Shown: one piece after another, positions 23,357 through 31,404 of the stretch | Position numbering within the stretch: the first letter of the stretch is position 1 | Layout: each line of letters begins with the position of its first letter | Origin: CALBPI01 sp039187375 | Lineage (GTDB): Bacteria; Pseudomonadota; Gammaproteobacteria; Steroidobacterales; Woeseiaceae | Assembly (NCBI GenBank): GCA_039187375.1 | Contig: JBCCZN010000001.1 | Location: forward strand, 1 to 43,829 | Length of the DNA stretch: 43,829 bases | Direction of reading: 5' to 3' | The notes under the pieces: model-generated | The model's input: only the letters and a program-made list of their open reading frames with translations | Told to the model about the DNA's origin: nothing | Databases searched by the model: none | Translations under genes and position numbers: made by a program

Positions 23357-24199
23357 GTGAAGATGATGAACAATCTTAAGCTGGCTGGAGTGATGTTGAG
23401 TGCGATCGTGCTGGTCGCGTGCGGCAATGCCGACGAGCCGGCTTTGCAAGATACACCGGCCGTAAGCGAAACCACTGTTACCGAGACTACCGCACCGGAA
23501 GCGCAGGAGGCGCCAGAGGAAACGCTGGCTGCCGTTGAGGAATCAGACGGCAGCTTCGATGAGGAAGCGCAGGCCCGCGAGGTCTCTTTGCGGATCGCTC
23601 AAAATACGGCCGAATCAACACCGGTACGCTTCCAGGAAGGCACCCACTTTGCCCGGTTCCGGCCAACCAAAGCGACCGTCGGCGGTGGCAACGGGATCGA
23701 AGTCGTAGAGGTGTTTTGGTACGGCTGTAACCACTGCTTCAATTTGGAGCCGTTTGTACGGCAATGGAAAGCAGGGGCTGCCGAAGATGTGTCATTTGTG
23801 AAAATGCCGGCAGTCTGGAATCCAATCGTCGAACAACATGCCAAGCTGTTCTACACCATTGAAGCATTAGCTAATTCGGGTGAATTAGACAGTGCGGAGC
23901 CTGTACATCAGGCAATTTTCGACGCCATTCACGTTGAACGCCGACGTATCCAGACGGAAAGTGCGTTCAAGAGCCTGCTGGCCAAATTCAATGTACGCGG
24001 TGAGACATTCGATGCGGCATGGAACTCGTTTGAAGTCGATACCCGCATGCGTCAGGCAAAATCACTGAATCGCAGCTACAACATTGCCAGCGTGCCGACG
24101 ATGGTGGTGAACGGCAAATTCGTCACCGACGAAACACGCGCTGGCGGCAAGCAACAGTTATTTGCGGTCATCGACGAGTTGGTCGCCAGCGAGCGCTAA
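23357..24199 (+). CDS. dsbA: DsbA-type thiol:disulfide interchange lipoprotein with long linker and CNHC active site
   Basis: Periplasmic disulfide oxidase of the DsbA family, 280 residues. It begins with a lipoprotein signal whose lipobox is LVAC (Cys22). A ~60-residue Thr/Glu/Ala-rich acidic linker follows, then the thioredoxin domain. The active site is FWYGCNHC (residues 124-127); the usual DsbA has CPHC. The cis-Pro loop is present as SVPTMVVNG. GTG 23357 is favoured because GGGAG lies nine bases upstream; ATGs at 23363 and 23366 are alternatives. It is cotranscribed with the cytochrome c4 gene, 15 bases away. Membrane-anchored DsbA proteins are known, for example in Neisseria. Confidence 0.93.
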   Translation: MKMMNNLKLAGVMLSAIVLVACGNADEPALQDTPAVSETTVTETTAPEAQEAPEETLAAVEESDGSFDEEAQAREVSLRIAQNTAESTPVRFQEGTHFARFRPTKATVGGGNGIEVVEVFWYGCNHCFNLEPFVRQWKAGAAEDVSFVKMPAVWNPIVEQHAKLFYTIEALANSGELDSAEPVHQAIFDAIHVERRRIQTESAFKSLLAKFNVRGETFDAAWNSFEVDTRMRQAKSLNRSYNIASVPTMVVNGKFVTDETRAGGKQQLFAVIDELVASER

Positions 24200-24221
24200 T
24201 ATCGCTGACGACGCTTGCGAC

Positions 24222-25274
24222 TTAGCCCCTGTCGCTGGCGACAATCGCCTGCCAGTGATCATTAACCCGTTGCCAGTAAATCGTCAGCGGGTTTTTGTTT
24301 TTCCGATGCACGCGCGTCAACCAGATACCTTCTGTCGCATCAGCAAGCACGACATCGGCGTCGTTTGCATTGGCGTCGATCCGTTCTGCACGCAAATAGT
24401 CGGCCAGGTGAACACGAATATCGCCTAGCAACGGTGAGCGCATCGAACTGGGCTGCCACGTCAAATCCGTCGCGACGATCACAAGCGATGTACCCGACTC
24501 GAGCAACTCAGCCAGCAAGCCAATTTGTTTGTTGTCCAACGCGATACAACCGTCGGTATCGCGCGGCGGTCGAATGTTGTTTGCCGGATCGATACCGTGC
24601 AACCAAATGCCGTCACCTGTACGCCCCAAATGACGATCCAATGCGGTCGGATAATTCAGTGGCAATACGCGAGCACCATAGCGCGCCGGCAGTCTCGAGA
24701 CATCCTGTTCGGGTTGTAGCTCGAACACCCCTAATGGCGTCTTGCGATCCCAGCGCTTTTGTTTGCCCACACCGGCCGAGCCAACAGAGACATAGGCACT
24801 GTGACGCAGCACCCAACCAGCCGCTTGATGCTGCAGCAGTCTGGCCACACTCTGTGACGTATCGACAATGAGCACTGATCGGGTTTGCGATGAGAGCGAC
24901 AACACCTGCAAAGGTAATCGGCCGCTAGCCACCGGATATTGATTAATATGTTGGGTTTGCGCCGCTTGCCACAACGGCGCCAACCATTGATAGGAGCGAT
25001 TGCCAGTAGTCGCATAACTACCGCGCGCCATGTCTGTCAGTTCATTAACAAATTCGCGGCCACGTGCGTCGCTAAAGCGTCGCGCATTGGCCAGCGCGCT
25101 GCTCAAATCACCGCTCAACACCTCGCGCATGTGTTCGATGACCAGCAGATCATTGGCAGGCTCCGCCCGCAGCACTGGCACCAACAGCAGCGAGCCTAGC
25201 AGCGCGGTCAGGCTGCGAAATACTGGTGTATGTCGAAAGCCAAGCTGCCGAACGGGAAGCTCTTGACGATCCAT
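24222..25274 (-). CDS. L,D-transpeptidase catalytic-domain protein (YkuD/ErfK-like), exported
   Basis: A 350-residue exported protein. A hydrophobic signal segment lies near residues 20-37 (LTALLGSLLLVPVLRA). The C-terminal YkuD domain shows TPLGVFEL, IWLHGID (His226) and the catalytic DTDGCIALDN (Cys243). Such enzymes form 3-3 peptidoglycan crosslinks or attach proteins to peptidoglycan; the SDGCIA-type motif is nearer to the YafK group, some of which cleave rather than join. The N-terminal ~110 residues are unassigned. ATG 25274 lies 67 bases inside the end of the HD-GYP gene, without a clear ribosome site, so translation coupling is likely; other starts were not better. Confidence 0.87.
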   Translation of the reverse strand: MDRQELPVRQLGFRHTPVFRSLTALLGSLLLVPVLRAEPANDLLVIEHMREVLSGDLSSALANARRFSDARGREFVNELTDMARGSYATTGNRSYQWLAPLWQAAQTQHINQYPVASGRLPLQVLSLSSQTRSVLIVDTSQSVARLLQHQAAGWVLRHSAYVSVGSAGVGKQKRWDRKTPLGVFELQPEQDVSRLPARYGARVLPLNYPTALDRHLGRTGDGIWLHGIDPANNIRPPRDTDGCIALDNKQIGLLAELLESGTSLVIVATDLTWQPSSMRSPLLGDIRVHLADYLRAERIDANANDADVVLADATEGIWLTRVHRKNKNPLTIYWQRVNDHWQAIVASDRG

Positions 25275-26506
25275 ATCGCGTCGTCGCGCGACTGATCTGT
25301 CTCGAACTGACTGAGCTTGAGCGATTTGGCTGACGGCAGCCGTTGTCGGTCCTTGCCTGCAACAACCAGCAAATGCGGACGTAAACGGTGTTCCGGGTTT
25401 TGTGCCGCGACCACTGCGATGTCGCCGGTATTGAGTTCTACGATACTGCCACATGGAAACCAGCCCAGCGCCTGAACAAACTGTTCGACCACCAGGCCCG
25501 AAAATGTTTCACCGGATAACCGGTTTAATTCTGTAATCGCATCCCCGGTCGACCGTGCCGGGCTGTAGGGGAGCTCGGAAATCATTGCATCGTAACAGTC
25601 TGCCACCGCGGCCACAGCACCGAACATGCTGATCTCATCTTTGGCAAGCCCCGCCGGATAACCACTACCGTCCATGCGCTCCTGATGTTGGGCAACCATC
25701 AGGCGCACGCGCTCGGTGACACCGGTAATACCGTCCAGCAGTTCAAGTCCAAGCCGCACATGGGCACGAACCGCAACGCGCTGCTTGCCTGAATATGACC
25801 GACTAACATCACGCAGAGATGCCGCCATACGGGTCATACCCAGATCCAGCAACAGTCCACCGGCAGCGATGTCGAGCAATAATGGCGGACTCAATTCGAG
25901 ATACCGACCCATAACCGCCAGCCAGATGGCCGTACCGACTTGACGATCGACTGTGCCCGACTGCGCCTTGGCTTGATTGGCTAACCAGACCATCGGATCC
26001 GGGTTGCGCGCAATACTGTGCAGTACGGGCTCCATAATGCCACGCACATGCCGTGCCTCGACCGCGCGACGTGCCTTCAAAGCCTGCATCAATGTCTGAG
26101 TGCCCTCGCGGGCGTGCGCGAACGCCTCGCGTGCCTGAGGCGCCTCCTGGCGAATTTTTACTGGCGTCTGATATTCATGCGGCGCGTCTTGCGACAATGC
26201 CTGTGCCAGATGCACGCGTTGTAGTGAGAGCAATTCCAGCGATTCACTGCTGGTCCCGACATCGTCGCCACGACGACGGCGCGCGGCGTGCCGGGCAGTG
26301 GATGAGGTGCTGGTAAAGCTGGCGTCGACGTAGACAAAATCACAATGATCCGCCAACAACTCGATCTCACTGTTGCTGAGAATCTCGAAGCCTTCGAAGC
26401 GGAACGGCGTGTCAGACCAGGGACGATCCAACTTCGCAACAAACATGCCGATCTCCAGCTCGCTGACTGGTACCGGCTGATACGGTTTGTTGGTTTTTTT
26501 ATCCAT
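25208..26506 (-). CDS. HD-GYP domain protein with DUF3391, degenerate catalytic HD motif
   Basis: A 432-residue cytoplasmic protein of the c-di-GMP phosphodiesterase class. The N-terminus (VPVSELEIGMFVAKLDRPW) is DUF3391. The HD-GYP domain occupies about residues 180-370 with AHVRLGLELLDG, HQERMDGSGYPAGL (274-287) and DCYDAM. The central HD motif, normally LLHDIG, reads GGLLLDLGM here (Leu220-Asp221), and the preceding conserved His is also missing (VDRQVGTAIW). It therefore probably lacks full metal binding and may be a c-di-GMP sensor rather than an enzyme. It is divergent from the flavoprotein gene and overlaps the L,D-transpeptidase-like gene. Confidence 0.9.
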   Translation of the reverse strand: MDKKTNKPYQPVPVSELEIGMFVAKLDRPWSDTPFRFEGFEILSNSEIELLADHCDFVYVDASFTSTSSTARHAARRRRGDDVGTSSESLELLSLQRVHLAQALSQDAPHEYQTPVKIRQEAPQAREAFAHAREGTQTLMQALKARRAVEARHVRGIMEPVLHSIARNPDPMVWLANQAKAQSGTVDRQVGTAIWLAVMGRYLELSPPLLLDIAAGGLLLDLGMTRMAASLRDVSRSYSGKQRVAVRAHVRLGLELLDGITGVTERVRLMVAQHQERMDGSGYPAGLAKDEISMFGAVAAVADCYDAMISELPYSPARSTGDAITELNRLSGETFSGLVVEQFVQALGWFPCGSIVELNTGDIAVVAAQNPEHRLRPHLLVVAGKDRQRLPSAKSLKLSQFETDQSRDDAIWIVKSFPFGSLAFDIHQYFAA

Positions 26507-26562
26507 CTTTTACGCTATCGTGCGTCACACCATTCCGTCGGCAGTTTCAAGAATACTGGTTT

Positions 26563-28149
26563 ATGACCGTTAGCACAGCGATCCACGACACAATTGTTAT
26601 CGGCGGCGGTCACAACGGCTTGACTACAGCCGCCTATCTGGCGCGCGCGGGACGTCGCGTACGGGTGCTGGAAGCTCGGTCTGTCGTCGGTGGCGCTGCC
26701 GTCACTGAGGAATTTATCCCAGGATTTCGCAATTCGACGGCGAGCTACACCGTGAGTCTGCTGCATCCCAAAGTCATCGCTGATCTGCAGCTACACCAGC
26801 ACGGGCTGCAAATTGTGCATCGACCGTTACCCAATTTTATGCCACTGCCTGACGGTCGGGCGCTATTGAACGGCAACTCCTTACAACAGACGCAGGCCGA
26901 ATTCGCAAAGTTCTCAGCCGCGGATGCCGATCGACTGCCCGCCTATTACGACTGGCTGGAGGGTGCGGCCAACGTGCTGCGCAGCCAGCTGTTGCATACG
27001 CCACCGAATCTGGGTGGCGGCTGGCGCGACTGGTGGCGCAGCGGTCGCCTAGCTCTGGCGATACGATCCCAATCCGCCGCGTCAAGACAGGCTATTTTCG
27101 AGTTATTTACCCGCAGTGCCGCGGAGCTGCTGGAACAGTGGTTTGAAAATCCCCATATTCAAGCGCTTTTCGGCTTTGATGCCATCGTTGGTCATTTTGC
27201 CTCACCCTATGAGGCGGGCAGCGGCTATGTGTTATTGCACCATGTGTTTGGTGAGGTCAATGGACGCAGTGGCGCCTGGGGGCATGCTATAGGCGGAATG
27301 GGCGCGATCAGCAATGCAATTGCTGCAAGTGCCACAAAAGCTGGCGCGATAATCGAGTGCGACAAGCCGGTGATTCACATCAAACGCGTCGACGCCACTG
27401 TGTTGGAGGTTGAAACCGAGGATGGCCATCAATATCGCAGCAAATCCGTCGCCGCCAATTGCACGCCCAAGCGGCTGATGGCGTTGTGCCAAGATGATGT
27501 TGTCACCGACGAAACACGCGCGAGCATCAATCGCACTCGCTATGGCTCTGGCACGTTCCGAATGAACGTAGCGCTGTCCGCATTGCCATCATTTACTGCT
27601 CAACCGCACGCAGGCGCACATCTTTCGGCCGGTATCATCATCGGACCGACACTCGATTACATGGCGCGTGCGTTTGAGGATGCACGTCGAGAGGGCTGGT
27701 CAGCCGAACCTGTGATCGAAATGCTCATTCCCAGTACGCTGGACGATACGCTCGCACCATCTGGCCAACACGTAGCCAGTCTGTTTTGTCAGCATGTCCA
27801 GCCGCAGATGTCCGATGGTCGCCAATGGCCAGATCTACGCGACGAAGTGGCACGCCATATGTTGTCCACGGTTGAACGCTATGCACCGGGCTTCGTCGAT
27901 TCCGTCATTGGCTACGAGGCGCTCTCGCCTTATGACCTGGAAACAAGACTGGGGCTGACCAACGGCGATATTTTCCATGGCGCATTGACGCCCGCACAGC
28001 TATTCAGTGCCCGCCCTGCACCGACGCTTGCCGATTATCGTATTGCCATACCTGGTATATATCTGTGTGGCTCCGGTGCACACCCCGGTGGTGGTGTCAG
28101 CGGCCTGCCAGGACATAACGCAGCGCGCGAAATCCTTCGAGACCTGTAG
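26563..28149 (+). CDS. FAD-dependent oxidoreductase, phytoene-desaturase/PYROXD2-like
   Basis: A 528-residue flavoprotein. The N-terminal dinucleotide motif IGGGHNGLTTAAYLARAG is followed by RVLEARSVVGGAAVTEEFIPGF. The C-terminal FAD segment is PGIYLCGSGAHPGGGVSGLPGHNAAREIL. The pattern matches the PYROXD2 branch of the carotenoid-desaturase-like amine oxidase superfamily. No carotenoid genes are near, so a carotenoid substrate is unlikely; the real substrate is unknown. It is divergent from the HD-GYP gene (56 bases) and is followed 70 bases later by the TPR/oxygenase gene. Confidence 0.92.
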   Translation: MTVSTAIHDTIVIGGGHNGLTTAAYLARAGRRVRVLEARSVVGGAAVTEEFIPGFRNSTASYTVSLLHPKVIADLQLHQHGLQIVHRPLPNFMPLPDGRALLNGNSLQQTQAEFAKFSAADADRLPAYYDWLEGAANVLRSQLLHTPPNLGGGWRDWWRSGRLALAIRSQSAASRQAIFELFTRSAAELLEQWFENPHIQALFGFDAIVGHFASPYEAGSGYVLLHHVFGEVNGRSGAWGHAIGGMGAISNAIAASATKAGAIIECDKPVIHIKRVDATVLEVETEDGHQYRSKSVAANCTPKRLMALCQDDVVTDETRASINRTRYGSGTFRMNVALSALPSFTAQPHAGAHLSAGIIIGPTLDYMARAFEDARREGWSAEPVIEMLIPSTLDDTLAPSGQHVASLFCQHVQPQMSDGRQWPDLRDEVARHMLSTVERYAPGFVDSVIGYEALSPYDLETRLGLTNGDIFHGALTPAQLFSARPAPTLADYRIAIPGIYLCGSGAHPGGGVSGLPGHNAAREILRDL

Positions 28150-28219
28150 TCGGGGCAATCCGCGCGTTACACTCGGCGCGGTCAGGATAATGCCGATAAC
28201 CTCAACGAGGTCTAACCAC

Positions 28220-29677
28220 GTGAGCAGCCAACCACAAAACGCCGCGGCGATTCAGCGATTGTTACAGCAAGCCGCCGCTCTGCAACAGCAGCAGCGCCCA
28301 ATGGACGCCGCCTACACGCTGGAGCAAGTGCTATCGATTGACCCAGCCCACTACGTGGCATTGACGACACTGGCACAGATCGCACTGGCCGCCGGTCGCA
28401 TCGATATCTGCGCCAACTATGCGCAGCGAGCCCACCAGAGCAATGCCAACGGCTATGAAGCGCTGGCGGTTCTGGCTGAATGCCATCAACGCAACGGCGA
28501 TACAGCCGGGGCACTGGACTGCATGCGACGCATTCGGTCGCTACGACCCGATGATGCGCGCGTGAATTACAACATCGCCATTCTCGAAGAACGTCAGGAC
28601 AACAGCAATGCGGCGGCTGATGCCTATGAACGGGCGCTTGCATTGGATCCAGATCATCACGATGCGCGCGCAAATCTTGCGATGCTAAGACTGGCCCAGG
28701 GTGACGACGCCACTGCGCTGGCGCATTGTGCTGAACGACTGCAGCGCTTGCGCGGGTCGGATAGCGACGTGGTGAAACAGGAGCCTGCATCGAAATTCAA
28801 GCTACAGATGGATCTCGAGCAACTGAACTATCTTCGCGAACACGACCGCCTGCCAGACGCCGCGCGCGAACTGCCCGAAGCGTTGGCAGCGGTGGTCGCT
28901 GACCTCGACGAAGCCGGCGATGATGAAGTCTTTGCGTTACCACACCCGAAGTACCACTGGAAGTCACACTGGGCGATCGCCGCCAAGCATCACAATCGGC
29001 CGCTGCATGTTCCTGACGTGACCCTACCAGACGGTCCGCTCATCAACCCGGATCTGGACATTGATGGTTTGACAACGACCTATCATGAGAGTGAACCGAA
29101 CGTTGTTGTCGTCGATAATTTGCTGACACCGGCTGCTCTCGACGCGGTCCTGAGGTTTTGCCGCGAAGCAACCATCTGGTTCGATCTACGCCAGAATTAT
29201 GTCGGCGCTTATTTCGTGGATGGTTTTGCCAATGCACTCACATTGGGCATTGCGCGCGAACTCGAGCAGGCATTGCCTGGCATTTTCGCCGGTCACTCCC
29301 TCACACAGGCCTGGGGGTACAAGTACGGTGCAGCGCTGAGCGGTATCGGCATGCACGCCGACGCCGCCGCGGTGAACTCCAATTTCTGGATTGCACCGGA
29401 TGCGGCCAACCGTGACCCGGAACGTGGTGGTTTGCTGATTTATCGCAAGGCAGCACCGATGGCCTGGTCATTCGAGCAATTCAACAACGACGAGGTTGCA
29501 ATGCGCGACTTTCTGGGTGACGCACTGAATGACCCCATCCGTATCCCCCACAAGCAAAACCGTATTGTGATTTTCAATTCCAATCTATTTCATCGCACCG
29601 ATGACATTCAATTTGGAAACAGCTTTCTTGAACGTCGCTACAACATGACGTTGCTGTTTGGCCGTCGCGGCCGTTAA
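28220..29677 (+). CDS. TPR protein with C-terminal 2-oxoglutarate/Fe(II) dioxygenase domain
   Basis: A 485-residue two-domain protein. Residues about 10-200 are tetratricopeptide repeats, for example DAAYTLEQVLSIDPAHYVAL and AADAYERALALDPDHHDARANLA. The C-terminal part is a double-stranded beta-helix dioxygenase: MHADAAAVNSNFWI gives the Fe ligands His379 and Asp381, FNSNLFHRTDD gives His458, and the Arg in ERRYNMTLL would hold 2-oxoglutarate. The family includes prolyl/asparaginyl hydroxylases, so protein hydroxylation is plausible, with TPRs choosing the target. The GTG at 28220 has a GAGG ten bases upstream; ATG 28190 is an alternative start. Confidence 0.88.
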   Translation: MSSQPQNAAAIQRLLQQAAALQQQQRPMDAAYTLEQVLSIDPAHYVALTTLAQIALAAGRIDICANYAQRAHQSNANGYEALAVLAECHQRNGDTAGALDCMRRIRSLRPDDARVNYNIAILEERQDNSNAAADAYERALALDPDHHDARANLAMLRLAQGDDATALAHCAERLQRLRGSDSDVVKQEPASKFKLQMDLEQLNYLREHDRLPDAARELPEALAAVVADLDEAGDDEVFALPHPKYHWKSHWAIAAKHHNRPLHVPDVTLPDGPLINPDLDIDGLTTTYHESEPNVVVVDNLLTPAALDAVLRFCREATIWFDLRQNYVGAYFVDGFANALTLGIARELEQALPGIFAGHSLTQAWGYKYGAALSGIGMHADAAAVNSNFWIAPDAANRDPERGGLLIYRKAAPMAWSFEQFNNDEVAMRDFLGDALNDPIRIPHKQNRIVIFNSNLFHRTDDIQFGNSFLERRYNMTLLFGRRGR

Positions 29678-29778
29678 CGCTACGTGCCAACCCGTGCGCA
29701 TCCCGCGACCCCGCGTACTAGACAAAGTCTGAGTTAGTATCTCAGTTGGACAAACCGTTTTTGCGAAGGAGTGCCGAC

Positions 29779-31383
29779 ATGCTCAATACAATCCGAAACA
29801 CGTGCGTGACACTATTATTGCTCGGTGCCACCAGCAGTCTTGGCGCAGCGCCCGGCATCGATGATGACATCGCAACCGATGCCCAGCGGCTAATCGATGA
29901 CGGTACTGCCGGTGCGATTGTGCTGGGCTATTTCGATGAGAACGGCGCCACGACACGCGGCTTCGGACAGGTCTCGAGCACTAACCCGCAATCACCCAAC
30001 GGCGATACGCGATTCGAAATCGGGTCTGTCTCGAAGATCATGACGGCGCAGTTGGCAGAGGTGTTATTTCGCCAAGGCAAACTCGATTGGAACTGGCCAC
30101 TCACCGATGCCTTGCCCACCTGGCAATTCGCCGATGAGCAAGTCGCGGCCATCGTACTGAGTGAGCTTGCCAAGCACACATCCGGTTTACCACGGTTGCC
30201 AGATAACCTCGGCGTCTCGGATACGATCGACCCCTATGCCGCCTACGACGCGGCTGCGCTGCAGCGCTTTCTGACGACCTTCAAACCCGATGCATTGAAA
30301 AAGCAACCTGCCTATTCAAATCTCAGCGCAGGACTGCTTGGTTTTATTGCTGGTGAGGTCGCCGGTACGACCTATCAACGCGCATTGTCGACTCACTTGC
30401 TCACCCCTTTGAATCTGGCGCAGACCTCACCGGGTCATGACAAGAAGCTCGACGTCCAACTGGCTCAAGGGATGTCCTATGGCCGGCCGGTTTCGCCCTG
30501 GCATTTTGATGCACTCGCAGGTGCGGGGGCTGTTGTCTCCACCGCAAATGACATGTTGCGCTGGTTGCAGCACACGCTCGATCCCAATGCGTTGGACGGC
30601 GCCTTGCACGATCAACTGGGTGGTGACGCGTGGCGCGGTGCGGCGTGGAACCGCCGCGACGACCTGGAGGGTGGTACGGCGTTCGCCCATGGCGGCCAGA
30701 CAGCGGGTTTTGCCACGTTGGCACTGATACAACCTGAGGCAAACCGCGGATTGGTTGTTTTGGCAACCTCAGCAGACAACAGCGCCATCGCGGGACTAGG
30801 TTTGAAATTAATCAGCGATCACGACACCGCTGAAACCACGAGCCTGGAGGGGCTGAGTGGCGCCTACCAGCTTGGCCCTGGCTTTTACGTACATATTTTC
30901 CGACATGGTGACGCGCTCTGGGCTCAGGCAACCAATCAAGGGGCGTTTGAGCTCTCGCCGGCAAGCGACGGTAGCTGGCGATTTGCACCGGCGGGCATCA
31001 GTATCACTTTCACGCTCGATGACAGTGGTACTGCAAGTGCGTTGGTGCTGGACCAATCAGGTCGGCAGACGCCGGCGAGCCGCGACCCGAATAGTGCGCT
31101 GCGCGACGTGAGTACTCTTGAGACAGAACAGCTTGAGGACTTTATTGGTCGCTACCAACTGACCGCGGACGCAGTTCTCGAAATCACGCACCAGGATAGT
31201 GGACACCTGATGGTGCAACTGACCGGGCAACCGACGTTTCCAGCGTTTGCGTTTGCTACAGATCAGTTCCTGTTAAAGGTGGTCGACGCTCAACTGGAGT
31301 TCGAGCGTGGTGAGGATGGCAACATCGTTGCGGTGACGCTGGTACAAAACGGTCGTCAGCGCGCTACCCGAATTGTCGAGTAG
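29779..31383 (+). CDS. Exported serine hydrolase of the beta-lactamase (class C/PBP) fold
   Basis: A 534-residue protein with a signal peptide (TLLLLGATSSLGAAP) and an AmpC/PBP4*-like domain. Catalytic motifs: SVSK (Ser83, Lys86), YSN (Tyr179), and HGG in place of KTG (His304). The last ~180 residues form a separate beta-rich domain (LSGAYQLGPGFYVHIFRHGD and FIGRYQLTADAVLEI), the lipocalin-like tail common in such esterases. Substrate may be an ester, a D-amino-acid peptide or a beta-lactam; I do not call it a resistance gene. AAGGAG lies seven bases before ATG 29779, which decides this start over an upstream TTG. Confidence 0.92.
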   Translation: MLNTIRNTCVTLLLLGATSSLGAAPGIDDDIATDAQRLIDDGTAGAIVLGYFDENGATTRGFGQVSSTNPQSPNGDTRFEIGSVSKIMTAQLAEVLFRQGKLDWNWPLTDALPTWQFADEQVAAIVLSELAKHTSGLPRLPDNLGVSDTIDPYAAYDAAALQRFLTTFKPDALKKQPAYSNLSAGLLGFIAGEVAGTTYQRALSTHLLTPLNLAQTSPGHDKKLDVQLAQGMSYGRPVSPWHFDALAGAGAVVSTANDMLRWLQHTLDPNALDGALHDQLGGDAWRGAAWNRRDDLEGGTAFAHGGQTAGFATLALIQPEANRGLVVLATSADNSAIAGLGLKLISDHDTAETTSLEGLSGAYQLGPGFYVHIFRHGDALWAQATNQGAFELSPASDGSWRFAPAGISITFTLDDSGTASALVLDQSGRQTPASRDPNSALRDVSTLETEQLEDFIGRYQLTADAVLEITHQDSGHLMVQLTGQPTFPAFAFATDQFLLKVVDAQLEFERGEDGNIVAVTLVQNGRQRATRIVE

Positions 31384-31404
31384 CGCGCCAATCAATAAAC
31401 CAAC

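Noticed and set aside
29729..29745. CTGAG...CTCAG inverted repeat before the serine hydrolase gene
   Set aside because: Only five bases per arm; too short to call an operator.
29779..31383. Possible beta-lactam resistance gene
   Set aside because: The SxxK/YxN fold is shared by esterases and peptidases, the third motif is HGG, and the C-terminal lipocalin-like domain favours an esterase or peptidase.
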